A DNA stretch of 64,000 nucleotides from Streptomyces sp. SS1-1 (GCF_008973465.1 NZ_WBXN01000004.1:6674501-6738500), one strand, 5' to 3'. Counted from the stretch's first letter, positions 33,103 to 43,021 are shown. Program-made: numbers and translations. The notes: generated from the sequence alone by a model not told the origin.

Positions 33103-33311
33103 GTCGCGTCCCCCGCCGGCCGCGCCTGCGGGGCGGGCAAACTCTTCAGGGGGAGACAGCCCTTGGACAGCGGCGGCCGGATGTACGGCCGTTCCCGCTC
33201 GTGCCCGAGGACGAGGAGCGGCCCGTCGTGGCCGTGCTCGCGCAGTCCCTCCGCGGCCTTGCCGGCGGCCAGGCCGCCCCCGACGATCACGAACGTCTTC
33301 ACACGCGGCAT
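33099..33311 (-). CDS. N-terminal remnant of an FAD-dependent oxidoreductase
   Basis: 70 aa open frame beginning with the FAD-binding motif VIVGGGLAAGKAAEGLREHG and ERPYIRPPLSKG, exactly the start of ferredoxin-reductase-type flavoproteins of about 400 aa. Similarity then stops and the frame ends after a Pro/Ala-rich tail. It cannot be a working reductase. It is still the first gene behind an exact regulon promoter and overlaps the PIG-L start by 4 bp, so it may survive as a translated leader that couples translation. It could equally be called a pseudogene. Confidence 0.7.
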   Translation of the reverse strand: MPRVKTFVIVGGGLAAGKAAEGLREHGHDGPLLVLGHERERPYIRPPLSKGCLPLKSLPAPQARPAGDAT

Positions 33312-33369
33312 GAGATCCCTGTCCCGGTCTGTGAGGGGAAAGCGCCGGACCGAGTGGTCCGGTCACCCC

Positions 33370-34164
33370 TCAGACCGGGCGACGACATACGTTGTGACAC
33401 TGTTGCCCGGGCGGCCGTGTCACCGCCAGGACGCGCGGATCGCCGTGTCCCGGCAGCGGGACGAAGCCGTGCCGCACCAGGTCGTCGACGAGCCCCGCGC
33501 GCGAGGCGGGCCACATCCAGAACGACTCCGTGTGCTCCCGGAGCACGTGCCGTCCACTGCGCACCCAGTAGTCGACACGTGTGCGGATGCGGTATCCCGC
33601 CGCCGACATCGTCATGCGTCCGCCGTACACGTGTGCGCCCACCCGCTGCTCGGGCAGCCGGCGCACGATGTCGCGAGGGGGCAGCAGAGCGGGCGGCGGC
33701 TCCAGGAGGAGCGTGCCCCCGGGGGCCAGAGCCGCGTGGATCGCGGGCCACAGCGCGCCGCGCGCGGCCGGTGGGAGACAGGCGACCGTGTTGTGGCACA
33801 CGGCCACGTCCGCCGCCGTGTTCAGCGACGCCTCGTGGAGGGCGTACGGGTGCACGGTCACCCGCTCGCGCTGACGCGCGGGCAGGGTGGCGAGGCGGGT
33901 GAGCAGGGCCGTGCGCATGGCCCGTGCGGGCTCCACCGCGTGCACGTCGACCGCGGACTCGGCCAGACTCATCAGCGTGACCCGGCCGGTCCCGGCACCG
34001 ATGTCCAGCACGCCCAGACGGGCCCGCGCGACATGCCGGCCGTAGAGCTCGCGGACCCGTGCCGCGTCCCGGTCTGCCTGGAGGATGTCGTAGAACTCGG
34101 CGGTGACGGCGTAGGAGTCCGGATCCGGTCGGGACACCGGTGCTCCGGTGATGACGGGGTGCAT
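33370..34164 (-). CDS. Class I SAM-dependent methyltransferase
   Basis: 264 aa. SAM motif I LDIGAGTGR (about 53-61), the acidic motif II VHAVEPARAM and motif IV-like VAVCHNTVACLPP are present. YAVTAEFYDILQ near the N-terminus resembles small-molecule methyltransferases. The C-terminal half contains the substrate region. The regulon -10 box lies only 10 bp before the ATG at 34164, which predicts a leaderless or nearly leaderless mRNA. Its 3' end carries the promoter for the next operon. The substrate may be linked to the PIG-L/ligase operon, but that is inference. Confidence 0.83.
   Translation of the reverse strand: MHPVITGAPVSRPDPDSYAVTAEFYDILQADRDAARVRELYGRHVARARLGVLDIGAGTGRVTLMSLAESAVDVHAVEPARAMRTALLTRLATLPARQRERVTVHPYALHEASLNTAADVAVCHNTVACLPPAARGALWPAIHAALAPGGTLLLEPPPALLPPRDIVRRLPEQRVGAHVYGGRMTMSAAGYRIRTRVDYWVRSGRHVLREHTESFWMWPASRAGLVDDLVRHGFVPLPGHGDPRVLAVTRPPGQQCHNVCRRPV
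33373..33399 (-). promoter_or_regulatory. ECF41-type promoter before the PIG-L/ligase/reductase operon
   Basis: Minus strand TGTCACA (33399-33393), 16-nt spacer, GGTC (33376-33373). Exact consensus, lying within the 3' end of the methyltransferase gene. Confidence 0.85.
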
Positions 34165-34173
34165 GTCCAGCTA

Positions 34174-34200
34174 GACCACGTGTGGGCCGGGCGTGTGACA
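34174..34200 (-). promoter_or_regulatory. ECF41-type promoter before the methyltransferase
   Basis: Minus strand TGTCACA (34200-34194), 16-nt spacer, GGTC (34177-34174). Exact consensus; the -10 box is 10 bp from the start codon. Confidence 0.85.
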
Positions 34201-34263
34201 GCGGACGTCCCGCCCATGAGCCGGCCCGAGCGCTCAAAGGTGACGTCCGTCATGGGGAAGGGC

Positions 34264-34290
34264 TGTCACAGGTGGGTGGCACACGCAGTC
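34264..34290 (+). promoter_or_regulatory. ECF41-type promoter before the 2-hydroxyacid dehydrogenase
   Basis: TGTCACA (34264-34270), 16-nt spacer, AGTC (34287-34290). One mismatch in the -10 box. Confidence 0.68.
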
Positions 34291-34342
34291 AGTTCTCTGG
34301 TTCCGGCTCGCGGAACCCGGAGGGAAAGCAGAACACGCCGTC

Positions 34343-35281
34343 ATGACCGTGAGAAGCCCGCAGGTATGGCTGCCCGCACAGCTCGCCGATCTCACCGACC
34401 TGCCACCTGGACTCGAGTACGCCCGCTGGGACGGCCGTTCGGCCTTCCCGACGGACCCGGCGAAGGTGGAGCTCTACGTTCCGCCACTGACCAAGGACAT
34501 CGATGTCATCAGCAGGCCCCTGCCCCGCATGACACGGCTCCGCGCCGTGCAGGCCCTCAGTTCCGGCACGGACGAGCTGCGCGCGGAACTGGACCGCGTC
34601 CCCCGCCCCGTGACGCTGTGCAACGCGGGCGGTGCCCCCGCTCCGGGCACGGCCGAACTGGCCCTGGCCCTCATCCTCGCCTCGCTGCGGGGCATACCGA
34701 AGTCGGTCCGCGCTCAGCACGGCGGAACGTGGATTCCCCAGGTCTTCCCGTCCCTGTACGGGCGGTCCGTGCTGATCGTCGGCTACGGCGCCGTCGGCTC
34801 CGCGCTGGAGGAGCTCCTGGTGCCGTTCGGATGTGCGGTGACCCGTGTCGCCGGCGCGGAGCGGGACGCACCCCGGGGGCCCGTCCGTTCCGGCGCACGC
34901 CTGCCCGAACTCGTGGCCGACGCCGGTGTCGTCGTGCTCTCCACTCCGCTGACACCACGGACCCGTCAGCTCTTCGACGCGGGCATGCTGGCCCGCATGA
35001 AGGACGGTGCCCTGCTCGTCAACGTGGCACGCGGGGCCGTCGTCGACACCGACGCCCTGCTGAAGGAGACCCACGAAGGCCGGCTGCGGGCCGCGCTCGA
35101 CGTGACCGACCCCGAGCCGCTGCCGACGGGGCATCCGCTACGGACGGCACCCGGCGTACTCATCACCCCGCACGTCGGCGCGTTCACCTCTTCCCTGTGG
35201 CCCCGTCCGGAACGGCTCGTCCGACGTCAGCTGAGCCGGTTCGCCGCGGGTGAGGAGCTGGAGAACGTCGTGTCCCGCTGA
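34343..35281 (+). CDS. D-isomer-specific 2-hydroxyacid dehydrogenase
   Basis: 312 aa NAD-dependent dehydrogenase interconverting 2-oxo and D-2-hydroxy acids. The Rossmann motif is VGYGAVGSALEE, the catalytic arginine lies in LVNVARGAVVDTDAL, the glutamate in DVTDPEPLP, and the histidine in ITPHVGAF. Usual length and domain order. The start at 34343 has GGAGGG upstream, although the spacing is long. A one-mismatch regulon promoter precedes it, and it is divergent from the methyltransferase. Substrate unknown; glyoxylate, hydroxypyruvate or phosphoglycerate-type acids are possible. Confidence 0.88.
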   Translation: MTVRSPQVWLPAQLADLTDLPPGLEYARWDGRSAFPTDPAKVELYVPPLTKDIDVISRPLPRMTRLRAVQALSSGTDELRAELDRVPRPVTLCNAGGAPAPGTAELALALILASLRGIPKSVRAQHGGTWIPQVFPSLYGRSVLIVGYGAVGSALEELLVPFGCAVTRVAGAERDAPRGPVRSGARLPELVADAGVVVLSTPLTPRTRQLFDAGMLARMKDGALLVNVARGAVVDTDALLKETHEGRLRAALDVTDPEPLPTGHPLRTAPGVLITPHVGAFTSSLWPRPERLVRRQLSRFAAGEELENVVSR

Positions 35282-35617
35282 CGCCCGGCCCCGCCGGGGG
35301 GGGGGCCGACCCGGGCCGTCCCACCGGTGCCGCGCGCGGGGCGCCCCGCATGTCACACCCACGCCGTCTCATCGGTCAGGTCGATGACAGCCGTACACGA
35401 ATCACGCCCGACAGGGCCGAGCCGGACGAGTCGGATCCGCCGTGCCATACGTCTGCCGGACGCTCGTCCCGGCCGGGCGATCCGCAGGCCGCCACCACAC
35501 CCGCCACGGCCGCACGGCCGGCAGCCGTCGCACCGCGCCCGTGCCGTGACCCGTGCACGGAGCCCGCCGCCGCAGAGCCGGCGAGCCGCGGGTGACGCAG
35601 AAACGAAGGGTGAAGAG
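35282..35617. other. Interval holding a G10 tract and the long qcrB leader
   Basis: 336 bp without a convincing gene. A run of ten G (35296-35305) follows the dehydrogenase stop; flanking GC-rich sequence could form a terminator. The regulon promoter at 35351-35377 then starts a predicted leader of about 230 nt before qcrB. Short frames inside it show no coding character. Confidence 0.55.
35351..35377 (+). promoter_or_regulatory. ECF41-type promoter before the lone qcrB
   Basis: TGTCACA (35351-35357), 16-nt spacer, GGTC (35374-35377). Exact consensus; 240 bp from the start codon. Confidence 0.82.
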
Positions 35618-37237
35618 ATGGGCCACGACAGCCGGCCGGTGGAGCCGGAGCACAAGCACACGGGGGAGAGGCTCGCCCGATGGGCCGACAGCCGGCTGGG
35701 CCGCCACCGTGTCGCCCGCTCCGCCCGGCGCCTCATCTTCCCCGACCACTGGTCGTTCCTGCTCGGGCAGATCGCGCTCTACAGCTTCGTGATCCTGCTG
35801 ATCACCGGCGTCTATCTGAGCTTCTACTTCCACCCCTCCTCCGACCTGGTCGTCCACCAGGGCGGCTATGCCCCCCTGCGCGGGCAGTTGGTGTCGGAGG
35901 CCTTCGACTCGACTCTGCACATATCCTTCGACGTCCGCGGCGGCCTGCTGGTGCGCCAGGCCCACCACTGGGCGGCTCTGGTCTTCGTCGCGGCCATCCT
36001 CGTCCACCTGCTCCGGGTCTTCTTCACGGGCGCGTTCCGCAAACCGCGCGAACTGAACTGGGTGTTGGGGTTCGGGCTGCTCGTCCTCGCCATGTTCGGG
36101 GGGCTGACCGGCTACGACCTGCCGGGCGACCTGCTGTCCGGCACCGGCCTCCAGGTCGTGAACGGCACGATCCTGTCGATCCCCGTCGTCGGGACGTATC
36201 TGTCGTTCTTCCTCTTCGGCGGTGAGTTCCCCGGCGACGACCTGATCGCCCGCTTCAACACCCTGCACGTCCTGGTCATCCCCGCACTCATGGTCGCCCT
36301 GATCGTCGCCCACGTGGCCCTGGCCGTGCGCCACCGTCACACGCAGTACCCCGGCCCCGGCCGTACCCGCGGCAATGTCGTCGGTCTGTCACCCAAGGTG
36401 TACGCCGTGAAGGCCGCCGGCTACTTCTTCCTCGTGGCCGGCGTCATCTTCTTCATGGCCGCCGTCGCCGAGATCAACCCCGTCTGGGACTACGGGCCCT
36501 TCCGTCCCGACCAGGTCTCCGCCGGATCCCAGCCCGACTGGTACATGGGCGTCGCCGACGGACTCCTGCGCGTCATGCCCGGTTGGGAGATCGACCTCTG
36601 GGGCCACACCCTGGCCCTGGACAACCTCCTGCCGCTGCTGGCCGGGGTGCTGATCTTCCTGGCCATGGGCGCCTATCCGTTCCTGGAGGCGTGGGTCACG
36701 GACGACGACCGGGAACAGCATCTGCTGGACCGGCCCCGCAACCGCCCGGTACGCACCGCCCTCGGCGTGGCATGGATCAGTGTCTACTCGGTCGCCCTGG
36801 TCGGTGCCGCCAACGACATCATCGCCACCCGGCTGCACGTCTCGGTCGACGCCGTGACCTGGGCCGTGCGCATCGGCCTCTTCGTCGTTCCGGTCCTGGC
36901 CTTCGTCGTCACCAAGCGCGTGGCACTGGGACTGCAGCGCCGGGACCGCGACCTCGTGCTCCACGGCCGCGAGAGCGGCGTCATCAAGCGCCTGCCGCAC
37001 GGAGAGTACGTCGAGGTCCACGCGCCCCTCGACCGGGCGCACCTGCACACGCTGACCGCGCACGAGCAGTACCGGCCCCTTAAGGCCGCGTCCGCGCGCG
37101 ACGGGGACGGTGCGGTGCGCCGTCGCACCCAGCGGCTGCGCAGCGGGCTCAGCGGCTTCCTCTACGGCCCCGGCTCACAGGTCCCCAAGCCCACGGTGGC
37201 CGAACACGAGGAGATCACCGGTCGACACGGGTCCTGA
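35618..37237 (+). CDS. qcrB: Cytochrome bc complex cytochrome b subunit (lone QcrB)
   Basis: 539 aa, the length of actinobacterial QcrB. The first membrane helix FLLGQIALYSFVILLITGVYL is at about residues 48-68. Heme-ligand histidines are in RQAHHWAALVFVAAILVHLL and in LHVLVIPALMVALIVAHVAL. The quinol-site motif PEWY appears as PDWY (in SQPDWYMG). Eight or nine helices and a charged C-terminus follow. The ATG at 35618 follows GAAGGGTGAAG. There is no Rieske (qcrA) or cytochrome c (qcrC) gene, so this is a stand-alone paralog, perhaps a stress variant swapped into complex III. An exact regulon promoter lies upstream. Confidence 0.92.
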   Translation: MGHDSRPVEPEHKHTGERLARWADSRLGRHRVARSARRLIFPDHWSFLLGQIALYSFVILLITGVYLSFYFHPSSDLVVHQGGYAPLRGQLVSEAFDSTLHISFDVRGGLLVRQAHHWAALVFVAAILVHLLRVFFTGAFRKPRELNWVLGFGLLVLAMFGGLTGYDLPGDLLSGTGLQVVNGTILSIPVVGTYLSFFLFGGEFPGDDLIARFNTLHVLVIPALMVALIVAHVALAVRHRHTQYPGPGRTRGNVVGLSPKVYAVKAAGYFFLVAGVIFFMAAVAEINPVWDYGPFRPDQVSAGSQPDWYMGVADGLLRVMPGWEIDLWGHTLALDNLLPLLAGVLIFLAMGAYPFLEAWVTDDDREQHLLDRPRNRPVRTALGVAWISVYSVALVGAANDIIATRLHVSVDAVTWAVRIGLFVVPVLAFVVTKRVALGLQRRDRDLVLHGRESGVIKRLPHGEYVEVHAPLDRAHLHTLTAHEQYRPLKAASARDGDGAVRRRTQRLRSGLSGFLYGPGSQVPKPTVAEHEEITGRHGS

Positions 37238-37274
37238 ACCCGAACACGCCTTGACCGACACCATCTTCACGACA

Positions 37275-37301
37275 TGTCACACCTTCAGTGGTTCTCCGGT
37301 C
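37275..37301 (+). promoter_or_regulatory. ECF41-type promoter before the secreted hydrolase
   Basis: TGTCACA (37275-37281), 16-nt spacer, GGTC (37298-37301). Exact consensus; predicts a leader of about 160 nt. Confidence 0.84.
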
Positions 37302-37468
37302 TGAAGGGTGTAAAGGCGACACAACGTACGGCCGACGCGACCGGGCCGCCCATCCGGCGGCCCGCACCGCGCGCCCCGCGCCCGTCGGCCCGAGTGGCCG
37401 CCCATCCCCGCGAGCAGCCCTCATGGGCGCCGCGAGAGCACACCGATCCCGCCCGAAAGGCATTCGAC

Positions 37469-38311
37469 ATGAACCTCATCTCCCGCACCAGCCGGACCCG
37501 CACGGCGATGACCGTCCTGGCCGGCGCCGGCGTCGCCGCCGGCCTGTTCGTCACCACCATCGCCCCGGCCTCCGCCGACAAGGGCACCACCGACCGGGGC
37601 CCCAAGCCCACCGTCGTCCTGGTCCACGGTGCCTTCGCCGACTCCACGAGCTGGAACGACGTCATCGGCAGGCTCCGGCACGACGGCTACCCGGTCGTCG
37701 CCGTCGCCAACCCGCTGCGCTCCCTGAGCGGCGACTCCGCCTACCTCAAGGACGTCCTGGCCGGCATCGACGGCCCGATCGTCCTGGCCGGTCACTCCTA
37801 CGGCGGTTCGGTGATCAGCAACGCCGCCACCGGCAACAAGAACGTCAAAGCGCTGGTCTACCTCGCCGCCTTCCTCCCCGAGAAGGGCGAGAGCGCGGGC
37901 GATCTGGCCGCACGCTTCCCCGGCAGCACCCTCGGTGAGGCGCTGCGCCCCGTGCCCGTGACGAACGCCGACGGTTCCCGGGGTACCGACCTCTACATCC
38001 AGAACGACAAGTTCCGCGGGCAGTTCGCCGCCGACGTGCCCCGCAACACGACCGACCTCATGACCGTCACCCAGCGACCGGTCACCGAGGCGGCCCTCGC
38101 CGAGGGAGCGGCCGAACCGGCCTGGAAGACCATCCCCTCCTGGGTCCTGGTCGCCACCCAGGACCGCAACATCCCGGCCGCGGCCCAGGAGTTCATGGCC
38201 CGGCGGGCCGGTGCCACGACCACGCAGGTGCGGGCTTCCCACGCGGTGAGCGTCTCGCAGCCCGGAAAGGTGACCGGCGTCATCGAGAACGCCGCCCGCT
38301 CGGTGCGCTGA
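37469..38311 (+). CDS. Secreted alpha/beta hydrolase
   Basis: 280 aa with an N-terminal signal peptide: basic start (residues 6-11), hydrophobic core (about 14-31) and cleavage probably after APASA (36). The mature part is an alpha/beta hydrolase with HGAFADSTSW (53-62) and nucleophile elbow GHSYGG with S110; the catalytic histidine is in ASHAVSVSQP. It is a close paralog of the cytoplasmic protein at 50474-51193, which lacks the signal. Esterase or signal-molecule hydrolase activity is likely; the substrate is unknown. An exact regulon promoter precedes it and a 12-bp hairpin follows. Confidence 0.88.
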   Translation: MNLISRTSRTRTAMTVLAGAGVAAGLFVTTIAPASADKGTTDRGPKPTVVLVHGAFADSTSWNDVIGRLRHDGYPVVAVANPLRSLSGDSAYLKDVLAGIDGPIVLAGHSYGGSVISNAATGNKNVKALVYLAAFLPEKGESAGDLAARFPGSTLGEALRPVPVTNADGSRGTDLYIQNDKFRGQFAADVPRNTTDLMTVTQRPVTEAALAEGAAEPAWKTIPSWVLVATQDRNIPAAAQEFMARRAGATTTQVRASHAVSVSQPGKVTGVIENAARSVR

Positions 38312-38327
38312 CCCCATCCTGTGCTCG

Positions 38328-38355
38328 AAGGGCCGGCGGCTCACCGCCGGCCCTT
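38328..38355. terminator. Hairpin after the secreted hydrolase
   Basis: Perfect 12-bp stem AAGGGCCGGCGG / CCGCCGGCCCTT with loop CTCA, 16 bp after the stop. It lies just before the acetyltransferase start and may attenuate rather than fully stop read-through. Confidence 0.75.
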
Positions 38356-38377
38356 CCCCGAACCCGAGGACGGACTC

Positions 38378-38869
38378 ATGCGCCGCGAACCGCGGATCAT
38401 CCGGGTGGGCCCCGGCCATCTCGCCCGCATGGTGGCGATGCACCGCCGCTGCTCGCCGCAGACCCTGTGGAGCCGTTACCACCGGGCGATGGCCGACCCC
38501 CGCACCTATGTGCCCACCCTGCTGTCCCGTCCCGGGTCGGTACACCTGGCGGCCCTCGGCGCCACCGGCCGCATCCTCGCCGTGGGCCACCTGATGCCGG
38601 ATCACACGGCCGTGGAGGCGGCGCTGCTCGTCGAGGACTCCTGGCAGGGCCGCGGACTGGGTACCCGCCTGCTCCACCACCTGGGCGAGCACGCGCGGGC
38701 GGGTGGCTGGACGACGCTCTACGGCCTCTTCCGGGCCGGCGACGAGCGGATCGACGCCATGCTGCGCCACGCGCCCGCTCCCGTACGGCGCACGGAGGAG
38801 GGCGGCGCCGTCACCGCCTGGGTCCCGGTCCACGACCTGGTGGCCGGCCTGCCCGTCCCCCGGTGGTGA
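38378..38869 (+). CDS. GNAT family N-acetyltransferase
   Basis: 163 aa. The acetyl-CoA loop QGRGLGTRLL is at about residues 88-97, preceded by the strand AVEAALLVEDSW, as in GNAT acetyltransferases. The N-terminus RHPxxMHRRCSPQTLWSRYH-like region matches the protein-acetyltransferase-related subgroup. The start at 38378 follows GAGGACGGAC. It lies 66 bp after the secreted hydrolase, with a hairpin between, and may be expressed by read-through. The acceptor substrate is unknown. A very strong convergent terminator follows. Confidence 0.82.
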   Translation: MRREPRIIRVGPGHLARMVAMHRRCSPQTLWSRYHRAMADPRTYVPTLLSRPGSVHLAALGATGRILAVGHLMPDHTAVEAALLVEDSWQGRGLGTRLLHHLGEHARAGGWTTLYGLFRAGDERIDAMLRHAPAPVRRTEEGGAVTAWVPVHDLVAGLPVPRW

Positions 38870-38920
38870 CGCGCGCGGGCGCTTCGGAGACCGGCTTCGC
38901 CGCCGACTCCCAGCGCCGTG

Positions 38921-38960
38921 AGGGGGCCGGTGCGGGTCACGCGACCCGCACCGGCCCCCT
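38921..38960. terminator. 18-bp perfect bidirectional terminator
   Basis: AGGGGGCCGGTGCGGGTC (38921-38938), loop ACGC, GACCCGCACCGGCCCCCT (38943-38960), between the convergent acetyltransferase and E2 genes. Confidence 0.85.
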
Positions 38961-38964
38961 GCGC

Positions 38965-40227
<1,263 letters not shown>

Positions 40228-40336
40228 GATGACGTTCAACTCCTCACGGGCCGGCGGGGCGCGTGGCCGGGCCGGACCTGTCGTGCACGGCCCGCGTCGG
40301 TCGACGCGGGCGGTAGGGGGCGCCTCGCCCGGGGGT

Positions 40337-43021
40337 TCACCGGTCGAGGCCGTAGTGCGCGCGGGCCCGCGCGACCGTCTCCGGCGGGACCTGCCCCGCC
40401 AGGGCCAGACGGTCCAGCGCGGTCACCACGATCGACTCGGCGTCCACCCGGAAGTGGCGGCGCACGTCCTCACGGGTGTCGGACAGCCCGAAGCCGTCGG
40501 TGCCCAGCGAGTAGTAGTCCTGTTCGACCCACTGGGCGATCTGGTCGGGGACCTGCCGCATCCAGTCGCTGACGGCCAGCACCGGCCCCGGCGCCCCGGC
40601 CAGGGCCCGGGTGACGAACGGCGTGCGTTCCTCGCCCCGCGTCCGGGCGTCGTCGGCCCGCATGGCGTCCCGGCGCAGCTCCGTCCAGGACGTCACCGAC
40701 CACACGTCGGCGCGCACGTTCCAGTCGGAGGCGAGCAGTTCCTGCGCGCGCAGGGCCCAGTGGATCGCCGTACCGGAGGCGAGCAGCTGGAGCCGGGGCC
40801 CGGCAGCGGGCGTCTCGGCGGGCCGGAACCGGTAGATGCCCCGGACGATGCCCTCCTCGATGCCGGGGACCGGCGGCATGGCGGGCTGGTGCTTGGGCTC
40901 GTTGTACACCGTCAAGTAGTAGAAGACGTCCTCGGGCCGCTCGCCGTACATCCGGCGCAGACCGTCCCGGACGATGACCGCGATCTCGTAGGCGAAGGCC
41001 GGGTCGTAGCTGACGGCCGCCGGATTGGTGGCCGCCAGCAGGTGCGAGTGGCCGTCCCCGTGCTGGAGGCCCTCGCCGGTCATCGTCGTGCGCCCGGCGG
41101 TGCCGCCGACCACGAAGCCGCGCCCCATCTGGTCGCCGAGCGCCCAGAACTGGTCGCCGGTCCGCTGGAAACCGAACATGGCGTAGAAGATGTAGAAGGG
41201 GATCATGGGTTCGCCGTGCGTGGCGTACGACGTCGCGGCGGCGGCGAAGTCGGCGACGGAACCGGCCTCGGTGATGCCCTCGATGAGCAGCTGCCCGCTC
41301 GTGCTCTCCTTGTAGTGGAGCAGCTGGTCCGCGTCGACCGGATCGTAGGTCTGGCCCTGCGGCGAGTAGATGCCGGCGGTGGGGAACATCGACTCCATAC
41401 CGAACGTGCGCGCCTCGTCGGGGACGATCGGCACCCAGCGTGCCCCGCTCCCCGGGTCGCGCATCAGCTCCTTGACCAGCCGGACCAGCGCCATCGTGGT
41501 GGCCATCTCCTGGTGGCCGGACCCCTTCTCCAGCTCCTCGAAGGGCTTGGCGGGCGGTTCCGGCAGCGGCTTGGCGACCACGCGCCGCACCGGGGCGGGC
41601 CCGCCCAGCGCGGCCCGGCGCTCGCGCAGGTACCGCACCTCGGGCGAGTCCTCCCCCGGATGCCAGAACGGGACCTGGTCGCCGGCGAGGGCGCTGTCGG
41701 GTATGGGCAGCTCCAGCAGATCGCGCATCGCCCGGAACTGCTCCATCGTCAGCTTCTTCATCTGGTGGTTGGCGTTGCGCGACTCGAACGCCGGACCCAG
41801 CGTGTGGCCCTTCACCGTCTGGGCGAGGACCACCGTCGGCGCGCCCCGGTGCTCCACGGCGGCCCGGTAGGCGGAGTACACCTTCAACGGCTCGTGTCCG
41901 CCCCGTGAATTCTCGAACAGCTCGACCACCCGCGCGTCGCTCAGCGAGGCGGAGAGAGCGGACAGGGCGTCACCCGTGAAGAAGTGCTCGCGGATGTAGG
42001 CGGCGTCACGCGCGGCGAGCGTCTGCAACTCGGCGTCCGGCACCTCGCCCAGGCGCCGCACGAGGTCGCCGGTGGTGTCCTGCGCCAGCAACGGGTCCCA
42101 GGCCTCGCCCCAGAGCGTCTTCACCACGTTCCAGCCCGCGCCCCGGAAGCGTGCCTCCAGTTCCTGGACGATCTTCGAGTTGGACCGCACCGGGCCGTCC
42201 AGGCGCTGCAGATTGCAGTTGACGACGAACGTCAGGTTGTCCAGGCCCTCCCGGGAGGCCAGGGTCAGGGCGGCCGTCGACTCCGGCTCGTCCATCTCCC
42301 CGTCGCCCAGGAACGCCCACACCCGTGAGCCGGAGGTGTCCTTGATCCCGCGGGCGTGCAGATAGCGGTTGAAGCGGGCCTGGTAGATGGCGCCGAGGGG
42401 GCCCAGTCCCATGGAGACCGTCGGGAACTCCCACAGCCACGGCAGCCGCCGGGGGTGTGGATAGGACGGCAGGCCGCGGCCCCCGGCCTCCCGGCGGAAG
42501 GCGTCCAGCCGGCTCTCGCTCAGCCGTCCCTCCAGGAAGACCCGCGCGTAGATCCCGGGGGAGGCGTGTCCCTGGACGAAGAGCTGGTCGCCGGAGCCGT
42601 CGCCGTCCTTCCCCCGGAAGAAGTGGTGGAAGCCGACCTCGTAGAGCCAGGCCGCCGAGGCGTAGGTGGAGATGTGACCGCCCAGTCCCAGGCGCGAGCC
42701 GCGGGTGACCATCGCCGCCGCGTTCCACCGGTTGAGCGCGGTGATCCTGGTCTCCATCTCCAGGTCACCGTCGTACTCCGGCTGCGCGGCGGCCGGGACG
42801 GTGTTGATGTAGTCCGAGTTCAGCAGCCCCGGCAGGGACGTGCCCGTGTCCGCCGCGAACTCGTGCAGCCGCCGCAGCAGGTAGACCGCCCGCTCCGGCC
42901 CCGCGTTGCGCACGACGGCGTCGAGGGATTCCCGCCACTCGGCGGTCTCCTCGCGGTCTCGGTCGGGGAGCTGGTCCAGCTCACTGCTCACGGGGGTCTC
43001 GGTCGGCCGGGGTTCACTCAT
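40337..43021 (-). CDS. aceE: Pyruvate dehydrogenase E1 component (homodimeric AceE)
   Basis: 894 aa, the length of the single-chain E1 found in actinobacteria. The thiamine-diphosphate motif FLGDGEMDEPES begins near residue 237 and closes with VVNCNLQRLDGPV. It decarboxylates pyruvate and acetylates the E2 lipoyl group. The ATG at 43021 follows GAAGAGAAGG. It is 113 bp downstream of the NmrA-type gene and 110 bp upstream of the E2 gene, all on one strand, so the three probably form one operon under the promoter at 43962-43988. It is probably an accessory, conditionally expressed copy. Confidence 0.93.
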   Translation of the reverse strand: MSEPRPTETPVSSELDQLPDRDREETAEWRESLDAVVRNAGPERAVYLLRRLHEFAADTGTSLPGLLNSDYINTVPAAAQPEYDGDLEMETRITALNRWNAAAMVTRGSRLGLGGHISTYASAAWLYEVGFHHFFRGKDGDGSGDQLFVQGHASPGIYARVFLEGRLSESRLDAFRREAGGRGLPSYPHPRRLPWLWEFPTVSMGLGPLGAIYQARFNRYLHARGIKDTSGSRVWAFLGDGEMDEPESTAALTLASREGLDNLTFVVNCNLQRLDGPVRSNSKIVQELEARFRGAGWNVVKTLWGEAWDPLLAQDTTGDLVRRLGEVPDAELQTLAARDAAYIREHFFTGDALSALSASLSDARVVELFENSRGGHEPLKVYSAYRAAVEHRGAPTVVLAQTVKGHTLGPAFESRNANHQMKKLTMEQFRAMRDLLELPIPDSALAGDQVPFWHPGEDSPEVRYLRERRAALGGPAPVRRVVAKPLPEPPAKPFEELEKGSGHQEMATTMALVRLVKELMRDPGSGARWVPIVPDEARTFGMESMFPTAGIYSPQGQTYDPVDADQLLHYKESTSGQLLIEGITEAGSVADFAAAATSYATHGEPMIPFYIFYAMFGFQRTGDQFWALGDQMGRGFVVGGTAGRTTMTGEGLQHGDGHSHLLAATNPAAVSYDPAFAYEIAVIVRDGLRRMYGERPEDVFYYLTVYNEPKHQPAMPPVPGIEEGIVRGIYRFRPAETPAAGPRLQLLASGTAIHWALRAQELLASDWNVRADVWSVTSWTELRRDAMRADDARTRGEERTPFVTRALAGAPGPVLAVSDWMRQVPDQIAQWVEQDYYSLGTDGFGLSDTREDVRRHFRVDAESIVVTALDRLALAGQVPPETVARARAHYGLDR

